Source of the DNA: Aquimarina mytili
GTDB lineage: Bacteria > Bacteroidota > Bacteroidia > Flavobacteriales > Flavobacteriaceae
Assembly (NCBI RefSeq): GCF_016735115.1
Contig: NZ_JAERQJ010000001.1
Coordinates: forward strand, 1-64,000
DNA: 64,000 nt
Direction of reading: 5' to 3'
Made by a program: the position numbers and the translations under genes. Positions 23,701 through 34,116 of the stretch are shown here, piece after piece; the first letter of the stretch is position 1; each line of letters starts with the position of its first letter. The notes beneath the pieces are model-generated. The model was not told where the DNA came from. It saw only the letters and a program-made list of their open reading frames with translations, and did no database searches.

Positions 23701-26463
23701 ATGAGAAAAATTACATTAGTGGTAATGCTGATAGTAAGTGTTATTGCTACTGCGCAAACAACAATTAAGGGAACGGTGGTAGACGACAGTAATCAACCGA
23801 TCCCCGGGGCAAACATAGCACTACAAGGTGCTGGAGTAGGTACTGTCACAGATTTTGACGGTCTTTTTTCTTTAACTGTAGACCAGGTACCACCATTTAC
23901 GATTACAGTTAGTAGTATTGGTTTTGAAGCTACCTCGGTCGTTATTTCTTCTGATATACAGGATTTAAATGTCGTATTAAAGGAAGGTAATGAGCTTGAT
24001 GAAGTGATCGTTTCTGCATCAAGAACGCCAGAACGTATTTTCGAATCTCCTGTAAGTGTGGAGCGTTTTGGGATTAAAGAAATTAAGACGACACCTTCAG
24101 TCGATTTTTATGATGGTTTGGAAAACTTGAAAGGTGTTGATATCAACACTAATAGTTTAACATTCAAATCAGTAAACACTAGAGGTTTTGCCACATTTGC
24201 AAATACACGTTTTGTTCAATTGGTTGATGGTATGGATAATACAGCGCCAGCATTAAATTTTGTTCTCGGTAATCTTATTGGGATGACAGAGTTAGATGTA
24301 AATAGTGTAGAATTATTGCCAGGTGCATCATCCGCACTTTATGGAGCAAATGCTTTTAATGGGATTTTATTTATGACCAGTAAAAGCCCTTTTGATCATC
24401 AAGGTATTAGTGCTTATGCAAAAGGAGGGATTACTTCACAAGAAGCTGCAGGAGACAATAACTTTTATGATTATGGAGTTAGACTTGCACATGCATTTTC
24501 TGATAAGTTTGCAGCTAAAGCTAATTTCTCTTACTTAAGAGGTACAGATTGGTTCGCTAATAGCGAAGTTAATGTCCTAAATCCTGGAACAAACAGATTA
24601 GATCCTAATTATGATGGATTAAATGTTTATGGTGATGAAGTAAGTACTAATATTAGAGGAGTTGGTGAAGTACTTGTTGATAGAGGGATACTTCCTGCAG
24701 GCGCCGAGAATTTATTACCAGACGCTAATGTTAGTAGAACAGGATATTTAGAAACCGACTTAAATCAAAATAGAGCAGAAAGTGTAAAATTTGATGCGGC
24801 AATGCATTATAGACCTTTTGCAGATGATTTTGAAGTGATTTATCACGGAAAAATAGGTAGAGGAACAACCATTTATCAAGGAGCAAACAGATATTCTATA
24901 CGTAACTTTTTTATACAACAACATAAGTTAGAATTTAAGAATGACAATTTTTTTGTTAGAGGATACATAACAGATGAAGATGCTGGAGATTCTTATGATA
25001 TCAGATTTACAGGAATAAATATTAATAGATTATGGAAAGATGATCAAACTTGGTTTGGAGAATATGCAGGGACTTTCGCTCAAGCAACTTTGGCAGGTCA
25101 ATTACCAGAACAGGCACATGCCCTTGCAAGACAGGTGGCAGATACTGGTCGTATTTTACCTGGAACTCCTGAGTTTTTGCAAGCTTTCCAAACTGTAACA
25201 TCAGATCCGGATTTAGCTACGGGGTCAAAGTTTCAGGATGCAACTCAATTGAGACACGGGGATGTTAACTATAACTTCAGTCATATTACTAGCGATTTTG
25301 CAGATATACAAGTAGGAGGATCATTTAGAGAATATAAACTAAACTCTTCGGGTACCATTTTCACAGATTTTGACGGTCCTATTCGCTATTCAGAATTTGG
25401 TGTATATACACAAATTCAAAAGAAATTTGCAGACGAAAGAGCTAAAGTAACAGCTTCGGTGCGTTACGATAAGTCAGAGCTGTTTGACGGTAACTTCTCC
25501 CCGAGATTATCATTGGGATATACGTTGGGTCAAGATAGAAACCATAATATTAGAGCTTCAGTACAAACAGGGTTTAGAAATCCTACAACGCAGGATCTCT
25601 ATATCGGATTAGATGTAGGTAGAGCGGTACTGGTAGGTTCTGCAGAAGATAATTTAGACAGAGATGTTAGAACCTTTGATGATGTTAGTGGAGAAGGACG
25701 AAGTATACTAGGTTCTAATTCGGTGACCATTGTTGGTAGGTCTGCTTACGAAAATTCTTTTTCGGTAACTTCAGTAGAAAATGGAGCTCCTCAGGCCTCT
25801 ACAGCGAGCCCTGTTGAACCAGAAAAAATACTTGCTTTTGAGCTTGGGTATCGCGGTAAGGTAAATAAATTTATTATTGATGTAAGCGGGTATGTCAATC
25901 AATATACCGATTTCATTTCTCAGCAAAACGTTATTATTCCGTACTATGGACAAGTAGGGGATCAAAGTTTATCGCTATTGGCACTACAAAATGATGATTT
26001 TAGAGTATACCAGGCCTATACAAATTCTAATGTAGACATAAGATCTTTTGGAGCTACAGTAGGGGTAAATACAAAACTCCCTATGGATTTTGATATAGGA
26101 GTAAATTATACGTACGCAAAACAAGATTTTGACCAAGAAGATGATCCAGATTTTATAGCTAGTTTTAATACACCTGAACATAAAGTAAAAGCTACTTTTG
26201 GACATACAGATTTGTTTAAAAACTTTGGATTTAATACAAGTTTTAGATGGAGTGATAGCTACATATGGGAAGCTTCGTTTGGAAACGGAGATGTTCCTTC
26301 TTTTTCTGTAATCGATGCACAGATAAATTATAAAATTCCAAAATTGAAAACTACCCTAAAAGCTGGGGCGACAAATATTGGAGGGGATGAATATTTTACC
26401 GCATTTGGTACTGGATTCATAGGATCTCAATATTACATAGGTTTATCAATTAATAATTTATAA
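23701..26463 (+). CDS. TonB-dependent outer-membrane receptor, paralogue of the preceding gene
   Basis: 920 residues with the same architecture as its neighbour: signal peptide, carboxypeptidase-regulatory-like domain (GTVVDDSNQPIPGANIAL), plug (VSASRTPERIFESPVSVERF) and barrel ending in YYIGLSINNL. By eye the plug is nearly identical to that of 20741-23482, while the extracellular loops (for example around residues 640-720 and 740-790) are divergent. This pattern suggests duplication followed by change of ligand specificity. It is followed by the SGNH lipoprotein after only 28 bases, and there is no terminator between, so those two are co-transcribed. Confidence 0.9.
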   Translation: MRKITLVVMLIVSVIATAQTTIKGTVVDDSNQPIPGANIALQGAGVGTVTDFDGLFSLTVDQVPPFTITVSSIGFEATSVVISSDIQDLNVVLKEGNELDEVIVSASRTPERIFESPVSVERFGIKEIKTTPSVDFYDGLENLKGVDINTNSLTFKSVNTRGFATFANTRFVQLVDGMDNTAPALNFVLGNLIGMTELDVNSVELLPGASSALYGANAFNGILFMTSKSPFDHQGISAYAKGGITSQEAAGDNNFYDYGVRLAHAFSDKFAAKANFSYLRGTDWFANSEVNVLNPGTNRLDPNYDGLNVYGDEVSTNIRGVGEVLVDRGILPAGAENLLPDANVSRTGYLETDLNQNRAESVKFDAAMHYRPFADDFEVIYHGKIGRGTTIYQGANRYSIRNFFIQQHKLEFKNDNFFVRGYITDEDAGDSYDIRFTGININRLWKDDQTWFGEYAGTFAQATLAGQLPEQAHALARQVADTGRILPGTPEFLQAFQTVTSDPDLATGSKFQDATQLRHGDVNYNFSHITSDFADIQVGGSFREYKLNSSGTIFTDFDGPIRYSEFGVYTQIQKKFADERAKVTASVRYDKSELFDGNFSPRLSLGYTLGQDRNHNIRASVQTGFRNPTTQDLYIGLDVGRAVLVGSAEDNLDRDVRTFDDVSGEGRSILGSNSVTIVGRSAYENSFSVTSVENGAPQASTASPVEPEKILAFELGYRGKVNKFIIDVSGYVNQYTDFISQQNVIIPYYGQVGDQSLSLLALQNDDFRVYQAYTNSNVDIRSFGATVGVNTKLPMDFDIGVNYTYAKQDFDQEDDPDFIASFNTPEHKVKATFGHTDLFKNFGFNTSFRWSDSYIWEASFGNGDVPSFSVIDAQINYKIPKLKTTLKAGATNIGGDEYFTAFGTGFIGSQYYIGLSINNL

Positions 26464-26491
26464 TCAAAATTTATAACAAAGAAATTAAGAT

Positions 26492-28027
26492 ATGAATACT
26501 CAATATAAATGGCTATTAATCCTAGTAATTTTTGGGTTTATAGGTTGCGAATCAGATGATGACGCTCCAGCAACAGCAGGCGAAGTAGCGGTTACTTCAG
26601 GAAATGCAGATTTTTCAAATTTTGTCGCTTTAGGAAACTCTTTAACCGCAGGTTTTACAGATGGCGCATTGTTTATTGCCGGGCAAGAAAATTCTTATCC
26701 CAATATATTAGCTCAGCAGTTTGCTAAGGCTGGTGGTGGAGAGTTTAGTCAACCTTTAATGAATGATAATATAGGAGGTGCTTTGTTAGGAGGAATGCCA
26801 ATTTTATCGCCAAGATTTTATTTCTTTTCAGATCCGGATCCGGCAGAGCCAAACTTATCGGGGCCAAGATTATTAGGAACCGAACCGGGTGATGAGCAGC
26901 CAGAATTACCTACAACTGAAATATCAAGTCCGCTTTCTGGTACATTTAATAATATGGGAATACCTGGAGCCAAAAGTTTTCATCTGGTAGCTCCTGGATA
27001 TGGAGATGTAGCTGGAGTACCCGTAGGAACGGCTAATCCCTATTATGCTAGAATTGCTTCTAGCGCAACATCAACTGTGTTAGAAGATGCAATGGCACAG
27101 AACCCAACATTTTTCTCGTTATGGATTGGTAATAATGATGTCTTAGGATATGCTTTATCAGGTGGAGAATCTGATCCAAGTATGGCAGACCCAATAACAG
27201 ATATTGCAATGTTTACTAATGCATACAACACATTAGTAAATACATTGACTTCTGGTGGAGCAAAAGGGGTTGTTTTTAATATTCCTGATGTAACGTCAAT
27301 AGCACATTTTACAACAGTTCCTCATAACCCTATCCCGTTAGATGCAGCAACTGCTGCTGGGGTAAATGCAGCATATGCTCCTTATAACGCAGGTATTGTA
27401 GGAGCTTTTGCCTTTTTGGTTGGTAATGGTATGATAACGCAGGAAGAAGCAGATCTCGAAATAGCAAAAAGAACTATAACCTTTGCAGAAGGAGAAGGAA
27501 ATGCTGTAGTTATTCTGGATGAAAACTTAACGGATTTAACAGGTATAAATATGGATTTGGTGCCAATTAGACAAGCTACTGCCGATGACCTTTTAGTACT
27601 TCCTGCAAGTAGTTTTATTGGAACCCAGGTTGTACCTGGAAACCCATTGACTACAAATGGAGTTGCTATACCTTTAGCAGATAAATGGGTTTTAACCCCA
27701 GAGGAGCAAGAAGAAATAGCTGCGGCTACTACAGCATTTAATGCGGTTATAGATGCTGCTGTGCAACAAGAAGGCTTAGCTTTTGTAGATGCTAATGAAC
27801 TTTTAGACCAAGTGTCTGAAGATGGGATTCAATTTGATGAATTCTTAATACAGGGTAATTTGGTGTTTGGAGGGTTATTTTCATTAGATGGAGTGCATCC
27901 TACAGCTCGCGGTTACTCATATTTAGCAAATGAAGCTGCGCAAGCGATTAATGCAACGTATGGATCTACTTTACCCATGGTGAAAGCAGCAGATTATCCT
28001 ACTTTTTATTCAGCCGCGCTTCGATAG
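26492..28027 (+). CDS. SGNH/GDSL-family hydrolase, outer-membrane lipoprotein
   Basis: 511 residues. Lipobox FIGC at about 19, then ESDDD, an acidic surface-export-like tract. Block I reads FVALGNSLTAGFTDG, with the nucleophilic Ser but Asn where GDSL has Asp. Block III is IGNNDVLGYA and block V is DGVHPTARGYSYLAN, with the Asp and His of the catalytic triad. A long insertion (about 285-430) between blocks III and V is larger than in simple esterases. It is co-transcribed with the TonB receptor upstream, so it probably removes an acyl or acetyl group from the ligand that the receptor imports. The family is sure, the substrate unknown. Confidence 0.88.
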   Translation: MNTQYKWLLILVIFGFIGCESDDDAPATAGEVAVTSGNADFSNFVALGNSLTAGFTDGALFIAGQENSYPNILAQQFAKAGGGEFSQPLMNDNIGGALLGGMPILSPRFYFFSDPDPAEPNLSGPRLLGTEPGDEQPELPTTEISSPLSGTFNNMGIPGAKSFHLVAPGYGDVAGVPVGTANPYYARIASSATSTVLEDAMAQNPTFFSLWIGNNDVLGYALSGGESDPSMADPITDIAMFTNAYNTLVNTLTSGGAKGVVFNIPDVTSIAHFTTVPHNPIPLDAATAAGVNAAYAPYNAGIVGAFAFLVGNGMITQEEADLEIAKRTITFAEGEGNAVVILDENLTDLTGINMDLVPIRQATADDLLVLPASSFIGTQVVPGNPLTTNGVAIPLADKWVLTPEEQEEIAAATTAFNAVIDAAVQQEGLAFVDANELLDQVSEDGIQFDEFLIQGNLVFGGLFSLDGVHPTARGYSYLANEAAQAINATYGSTLPMVKAADYPTFYSAALR

Positions 28028-28045
28028 AGAAAAATGAAATATTGT

Positions 28046-28085
28046 AAAAAAACCCATTTGAAAATCTTTCAAATGGGTTTTTTTA
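28046..28085. terminator. Bidirectional intrinsic terminator
   Basis: AAAAACCCATTTGAAA / TTTCAAATGGGTTTTT, a long perfect stem, between the convergent stops of the SGNH lipoprotein (28027) and the sterol-desaturase-family gene (28083). Confidence 0.88.
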
Positions 28086-29357
28086 TGCAATCTCATGATT
28101 TGATCTATAGATATACTTTCTTTCGATACATTGAAAATAAATGGTTAGAACAAGTGAAATAAACAAATATGCAATGATCATATAGGTCGCTCCATTAAAT
28201 AGCACATCAATATTAAACCAATGACCTTGTTGAATTATTAGGTATAATCCAAATCCAAGTTTAAGTACTTCGGTGTATACCGAAATAATATGGCGATCCA
28301 TTAAAGAGGTGTAAGAAAATATCGAAATAGCCAAAAATATGGCATAGTTTATAATGTCAAAAAACTCAAAGTCACCAAAGCTAATTAGCATATAATACAT
28401 CAAAGCCAGAGTAATGATTAATTGCATCCAGGACCATATTTTTAAGAATAGAGAGCTTTCGGTCTTGTATTTTTCTCTGGTATATGGATCCGTAATAATT
28501 TGAATAGGGTATTTTTCTTTTACATCATCTGGTCGCCATCCTGTCGGCATGTACCATATTCTTATCTTATCCCACCAATTTTTTGTTCTCCAGGCATCTT
28601 TTAGAATTCCCCAGGCATGCATAAAATTGATTAAAAATGGATTCCATGTGTTAACTGGTTTTTTCACCCCATATACTGGAGGTTTATCAGGTAATTCTTC
28701 TTGAAAAGTTCCAAAAAGCCGATCCCAAAAAATGAATATTTGCGAATAGTTTTTGTCCAAATACTCATCATTAATAGCATGATGAACTCTATGGTGTGAC
28801 GGGGTTACAATAATGTATTCTAAAAATCCCATTTTATTTACTAATCGTGTATGATACCAGAATTGAGCAAATAAATGAATAGGAGCTACTAAGGCAATAA
28901 CGTTTGCCGGAATGCCTAATAGTGCCAACGGAATGTATAGAAAGAAATAGATAGAGACGATAGCAGAAATACTCTGCCGAAGAGCACAAGCCAGATTAAA
29001 CTCTTCACTACTATGATGTATAATATGTCTATTCCAGAAAAGGTTTATAGTGTGATTAAATCGATGTGACCAATATCCAACAAAATCTAAACCGATGAAG
29101 GTTAAAAAATACACCAATACAGATGATTTGATTTCAATTAAAGCCATTTTATCAACCATCCAATCATAGCTAATAATAATTATGGCCAGACCCGTTAGAC
29201 TTCTTAGTGTATCAGTTATTCCAGAACTTAAACTTGAGATTGTATCCATAGCCTCGTTCACAGGTATTCCTTTCCATCTACTCACGAGGTACTCTATAAG
29301 GATAAGAAGTATAAATCCAGGAATCGCATAGCTCAATGCAGTTGCATACGTTTCCAT
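28083..29357 (-). CDS. Sterol desaturase / fatty acid hydroxylase family membrane protein
   Basis: 424 residues. The di-iron histidine clusters are all present: HRFNH (about 92), HIIHH (about 109), and SHHRVHH (about 191), with a further His in between. There are four helices before and around the His region and an additional C-terminal block of about four helices (330-415) that is not part of the hydroxylase domain. The enzyme family uses O2 to hydroxylate or desaturate lipids. It is divergent from the TetR gene at 29478, with operator-like palindromes in the gap, so it is probably controlled by that repressor. The substrate is unknown. Confidence 0.85.
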   Translation of the reverse strand: METYATALSYAIPGFILLILIEYLVSRWKGIPVNEAMDTISSLSSGITDTLRSLTGLAIIIISYDWMVDKMALIEIKSSVLVYFLTFIGLDFVGYWSHRFNHTINLFWNRHIIHHSSEEFNLACALRQSISAIVSIYFFLYIPLALLGIPANVIALVAPIHLFAQFWYHTRLVNKMGFLEYIIVTPSHHRVHHAINDEYLDKNYSQIFIFWDRLFGTFQEELPDKPPVYGVKKPVNTWNPFLINFMHAWGILKDAWRTKNWWDKIRIWYMPTGWRPDDVKEKYPIQIITDPYTREKYKTESSLFLKIWSWMQLIITLALMYYMLISFGDFEFFDIINYAIFLAISIFSYTSLMDRHIISVYTEVLKLGFGLYLIIQQGHWFNIDVLFNGATYMIIAYLFISLVLTIYFQCIERKYIYRSNHEIA

Positions 29358-29417
29358 TATTTTCCTTTTGAGTAAAAATACAAAAATTAATCATTCATAA
29401 TTTTGAAATTTCATTAT

Positions 29418-29439
29418 AATTAGTATATTCGTACTAATT
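29418..29439. promoter_or_regulatory. Operator-like palindrome 1 (AATTAGTA-N6-TACTAATT)
   Basis: A perfect inverted repeat with 8-bp arms in the divergent gap between the sterol-desaturase-family gene and the TetR gene. It shares the core TTAGT-N8-ACTAA with the site at 29451-29468. Confidence 0.6.
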
Positions 29440-29450
29440 ATAATTATTAA

Positions 29451-29468
29451 TTAGTTTATTTATACTAA
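29451..29468. promoter_or_regulatory. Operator-like palindrome 2 (TTAGT-N8-ACTAA)
   Basis: Same core and spacing as palindrome 1, centred 31 bp away (about three helical turns) and ending nine bases before the TetR ATG. Confidence 0.55.
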
Positions 29469-29477
29469 ATACTTGTT

Positions 29478-30125
29478 ATGTCGAATACAAAATCAGAAAT
29501 TATTAGACATGCTGTTCTTCTTTTTAACAAGAAAGGTTTCTTCAATGTAAGTATAAAAGATATTGCTGATGCTATGAAAATAAGCCCAGGTAATTTGACA
29601 TATCATTTCAAGAAGAAAGAGCACTTATTATCTGCTATTCAAGATGAAATACTAAGTAGCTCTGTTGATATCATGCCTAAAGGGCGATATATTACCCTAG
29701 ATCATTTTGAAGAAATGTTTAGCAGGTTTTATAACGTACAACAACGATATAGCTTTTTTTTCCTTGACATATCTTACCTTATTGTAGAGTACCCTTCAAT
29801 TTTAGATGTATATAAAGTGGCTACAAAAAAACGATTTTCTGAGGCTAGAAAATTAGTTGACCATTTTATTGCAACAGATAGATTACTTGCAGAAAATGAT
29901 CGAATAGATTATGATGTTGTTATTCATAATCTTTGGATGGTAAGCACATTTTGGACTACAAGTACAATGTTAATTGACAAAAAGAAGAGTGCTTTACTAA
30001 ATAACTCTCCGATAGATGCATTGTGGGGGATTTTATCTCCTTACCTCACTACAAAAGGATTTGATGAATATCAAGAGATTATACACTTTAGTAAAGAAAA
30101 TACAAATACGAATTCTAAAAAATAA
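29478..30125 (+). CDS. TetR/AcrR-family transcriptional regulator
   Basis: 215 residues. The N-terminal HTH (about 5-52) has the TetR pattern: IIRHAVLLFNKKGFFNVSIKDIADAM, then the recognition helix around SPGNLTYHFKKKEHLL. The C-terminal part (about 75-200) is the ligand-binding domain, of the type seen in lipid- or aromatic-responsive members, rich in Phe, Tyr and Trp (FFFLDISYLIVEYP, NLWMVSTFWTTST). It is first in an operon with the class II aldolase (5-base gap) and the SBF transporter. It probably represses this operon and the divergent sterol-desaturase-family gene through the twin palindromes. Confidence 0.88.
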   Translation: MSNTKSEIIRHAVLLFNKKGFFNVSIKDIADAMKISPGNLTYHFKKKEHLLSAIQDEILSSSVDIMPKGRYITLDHFEEMFSRFYNVQQRYSFFFLDISYLIVEYPSILDVYKVATKKRFSEARKLVDHFIATDRLLAENDRIDYDVVIHNLWMVSTFWTTSTMLIDKKKSALLNNSPIDALWGILSPYLTTKGFDEYQEIIHFSKENTNTNSKK

Positions 30126-30130
30126 TAATC

Positions 30131-30922
30131 ATGGCAGTACCTAACCCACCTATAGAAATGTTTCCTGAAAATACTCCATTTCCACCAAAGTTTAAGGATG
30201 TAAAGCAAGAAAGAGACTATCTAAAAAAGAAGCTTACGGGAGCTTTCAGAATATTTGGCAAATTTGGTTTTTCTGAAGGAGTTGCTGGACATATTACTGT
30301 TCGGGATCCAGAACATAAAGATCACTTTTGGGTAAATCCCTTCGGACTTTCCTTTAATTTAATAAAACCATCAGACCTATTATTAGTTAATCATAATGGA
30401 GATGTTGTAGAAGGAAATTTGCCACTGAATAGAGCGGCTTTTGCTATTCACTCTCAAATTCATGCTGCAAGACCAGATGTAGTTGCTGCTGCTCATGCAC
30501 ATTCTGTATATGGTAAAACATTTTCTGCTTTAGGAAAAGAGCTTGCCCCTATTACACAAGATGCCTGTGCCTTTTATAAAGATCATGCTTTGTTTAATGA
30601 TTACTCTGGGATAGTAAATGAGTTAGAAGAAGGGAAAAGAATAGCAAAAGCACTTGATGATAATAAGGCAGCTATACTTCAAAATCATGGTTTGATAACA
30701 GTAGGACATACCATAGATGAAGCCGCCTGGTGGTTTATTACCATGGAACGTAGTTGTCAGGCACAATTGCAGGCGATGCAAACTGGAGAGAAATTAGTGG
30801 AAATAGATCATCAAACAGCAATGAAAACACGAGCAGAACTTGGTTTTCCTTTAGCAGGATATTTTCAGTTTCAACCCATGTGGCAGGATATAAGTGTATC
30901 TTTAGATTTTATAAGAGTATAA
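30131..30922 (+). CDS. Class II aldolase/adducin family protein
   Basis: 263 residues. Zinc-ligand motifs of the fuculose-aldolase fold are present: HAHSVYGK in AAAHAHSVYG (residues about 121-123) and the later His in LQNHGLITVG (about 178). The early GHITVRDPE segment matches the substrate-phosphate/Ser-Asn region in altered form. The family includes sugar-phosphate aldolases, decarboxylases and non-catalytic adducin heads; this long form with MAVPNPPIEMFPENTPFPPKF at its N-terminus belongs to the branch annotated simply as class II aldolase. It lies in an operon with TetR and an SBF transporter. The substrate is unknown. Confidence 0.85.
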   Translation: MAVPNPPIEMFPENTPFPPKFKDVKQERDYLKKKLTGAFRIFGKFGFSEGVAGHITVRDPEHKDHFWVNPFGLSFNLIKPSDLLLVNHNGDVVEGNLPLNRAAFAIHSQIHAARPDVVAAAHAHSVYGKTFSALGKELAPITQDACAFYKDHALFNDYSGIVNELEEGKRIAKALDDNKAAILQNHGLITVGHTIDEAAWWFITMERSCQAQLQAMQTGEKLVEIDHQTAMKTRAELGFPLAGYFQFQPMWQDISVSLDFIRV

Positions 30923-30970
30923 TCCAAAAGAAAATCTAGAGTACAATTTTAATACAAATACAAACAACAA

Positions 30971-31816
30971 ATGAATGAAACTGGTACTATAATTATTGCG
31001 ATTTCTTTAATGATCATTATGTTTGGGATGGGGTTATCCTTGACAAAGAATGATTTTAAAAGGATAGCGCAAAACCCAAAAGCAGTTGTGCTAGGGTTGT
31101 TAAATCAATTGATTTTTTTACCTGTTATAGGATATATACTTGTGAGCATATTAGATTTAAGACCAGAGATTTCTATCGGTATTATGATTTTGGCTGCTTG
31201 TCCGGGTGGTGCTACATCTAATGTTATCGCACACTTAGCAAAAGGGGATACAGCATTATCAGTAACCCTGACAGCCGTATCAAGTGTAATTACCATTGTT
31301 ACAATACCTTTCATTGTTCAATTTGCGCTTTTAGAGTTTTTAGGAGAATCAGAAAAAGTAGTACTTAATGTTCCGCAGATGATAGGACAATTGCTTGTTA
31401 TAGTTATTATACCTGTTTTTATCGGTATGTTGATAAGAGCAAAGGCAACACAATTTGCCCTAAGAATGGGCAAACCAGTTAGAATAGCTTCTGTTGCTTT
31501 ACTGGTTTTTATAACCACGGCATTGTTTGTAAAAGAAAGTCACAATATTATACCTTATTTTAAACAGGCAGGATTGCCAACAATATTACTAAATTTTACC
31601 AGTATGATATTAGGGTATACCACGGCATATTTGCTTAAACTAAAAAAACCACAGGCAATAAGTATTGCTGTAGAATCTGGTGTGCAAAACTCTGCATTGG
31701 CGATTACTATAGCCGTTGTAACGTTGCAGAACACAGCTTTTGGTATTGCAGGAGCTATTTATACCTTGGTAATGTATGTTGCAGGTTTTGCAATTATACT
31801 TTTTGGAAGAAAGTAG
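30971..31816 (+). CDS. Bile acid:sodium symporter (SBF) family transporter
   Basis: 281 residues and about nine membrane helices. Recognised by GLSLTKNDFKRI, ILAACPGGATSNVIAHLAKGD (the conserved PGG-x-x-S-N motif of the sodium sites) and VESGVQNSALAI near helix 8, which matches the conserved E-x-G-x-Q-N motif. Bacterial members carry a range of organic anions, not only bile salts. It is 48 bases downstream of the aldolase gene and probably co-transcribed. Neighbours suggest the cargo is an organic acid or lipid-like molecule handled by the aldolase and hydroxylase, which is inference. Confidence 0.88.
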   Translation: MNETGTIIIAISLMIIMFGMGLSLTKNDFKRIAQNPKAVVLGLLNQLIFLPVIGYILVSILDLRPEISIGIMILAACPGGATSNVIAHLAKGDTALSVTLTAVSSVITIVTIPFIVQFALLEFLGESEKVVLNVPQMIGQLLVIVIIPVFIGMLIRAKATQFALRMGKPVRIASVALLVFITTALFVKESHNIIPYFKQAGLPTILLNFTSMILGYTTAYLLKLKKPQAISIAVESGVQNSALAITIAVVTLQNTAFGIAGAIYTLVMYVAGFAIILFGRK

Positions 31817-31954
31817 TTTGTAAAACAAATATTTAGGAAACTTCTGTCGTATTGTTTTACAGTATTTTGCTTGAAAAAAGAGGGTAAAAAAAGGTATATT
31901 TCTTCACTTCAAAAAAACAAAACAAAAGGAGTTATTTTTTTCATTTTAAAAGAC

Positions 31955-31962
31955 TATATTTG
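31955..31962 (+). promoter_or_regulatory. -7 promoter element of atpD
   Basis: TATATTTG followed by GCAGCC. Transcription would begin near 31968 and leave an 80-base leader with a hairpin. Confidence 0.6.
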
Positions 31963-31970
31963 CAGCCTGA

Positions 31971-32021
31971 AAAAAGGTCGTATTTCATATAGTTAAATAT
32001 AAGATCTTTTTATCATAGTTA
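31971..32021 (+). promoter_or_regulatory. Leader hairpin with T run upstream of atpD
   Basis: AAAAAGGTC (31971-31979) pairs with GATCTTTTT (32013-32021), with an inner TATTT/AAATA stem. It sits at the 5' end of the predicted atpD mRNA and resembles an attenuator or a stabilising 5' hairpin. Confidence 0.35.
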
Positions 32022-32044
32022 AATACTAAACATTAAATAGTTAG

Positions 32045-33556
<1,512 letters not shown>

Positions 33557-33608
33557 TTAGAGGTGAGAAGTTAGTATTCAGTAATGAGAAGTATCTCTTC
33601 GTAATTTC

Positions 33609-33629
33609 TAACTACTAACTACTAACTAC
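33609..33629. repeat. Tandem heptamer TAACTAC, three copies
   Basis: Three perfect copies of TAACTAC between atpD and atpC, with a related CTTAATAC after them. It is a simple tandem repeat inside an operon spacer. Confidence 0.6.
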
Positions 33630-33645
33630 TTAATACTAAAAAGAT

Positions 33646-33924
33646 ATGTATTTAGAAATAGTAACTCCAGAAGCAGTATTATTTAGTGGCGAAGTCAATT
33701 CGGTTGCTGTACCAGGTGTTGATGGAGAATTTCAGATGTTAGACAATCACGCACCTATAATTTCTCTGCTTACTAAAGGCAATGTAAAGGTGTATGGTGA
33801 TATGAATTTAGAAGAAGAAGTAGCAGATAAATTTACTAAAGGTGAAAACGGTGCAACATTACTTCCTATAAATTCGGGAACTATCGAAATGAAAGATAAT
33901 AAAGTAATTGTCTTAGCTGACTAA
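33646..33924 (+). CDS. atpC: F0F1 ATP synthase subunit epsilon
   Basis: 92 residues: the N-terminal beta-sandwich only (LEIVTPEAVLFSGEVNSVAVPGVDGEFQMLDNHAP, shortened here to its key VTPE, VPGxxGEF and NHAP motifs), as is normal in Bacteroidota, where the C-terminal inhibitory helices are missing. It is 89 bases downstream of atpD and is followed by a strong terminator, so atpD-atpC form a two-gene operon. It stays in the central stalk of F1. Confidence 0.93.
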   Translation: MYLEIVTPEAVLFSGEVNSVAVPGVDGEFQMLDNHAPIISLLTKGNVKVYGDMNLEEEVADKFTKGENGATLLPINSGTIEMKDNKVIVLAD

Positions 33925-33946
33925 GAAATTATTTTTATAAAATAGT

Positions 33947-33980
33947 AAAAGCATCCTCTAATTTAGAGGATGCTTTTTTT
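33947..33980 (+). terminator. Intrinsic terminator of atpD-atpC
   Basis: GCATCCTCTAA / TTAGAGGATGC stem with minimal loop, A run before and seven T after. Confidence 0.9.
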
Positions 33981-34073
33981 ATTATCGATTTAGATTGAAT
34001 TAACACACATAACACTAAGTAAATAATATCATAAAATAGACATAAGCTACGACTAATCTTTTCCAAGAGAAAA

Positions 34074-34093
34074 TGATTAACTTTAGTTAATCA
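34074..34093. promoter_or_regulatory. Operator-like perfect palindrome upstream of a lipoprotein gene
   Basis: TGATTAACT-TT-AGTTAATCA: 9-bp arms with a 2-bp centre, ending 23 bases before the ATG at 34117. It looks like a dimeric regulator site overlapping the promoter or leader. Confidence 0.5.
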
Positions 34094-34116
34094 ACTAACC
34101 TAATCATACTCTTAAA

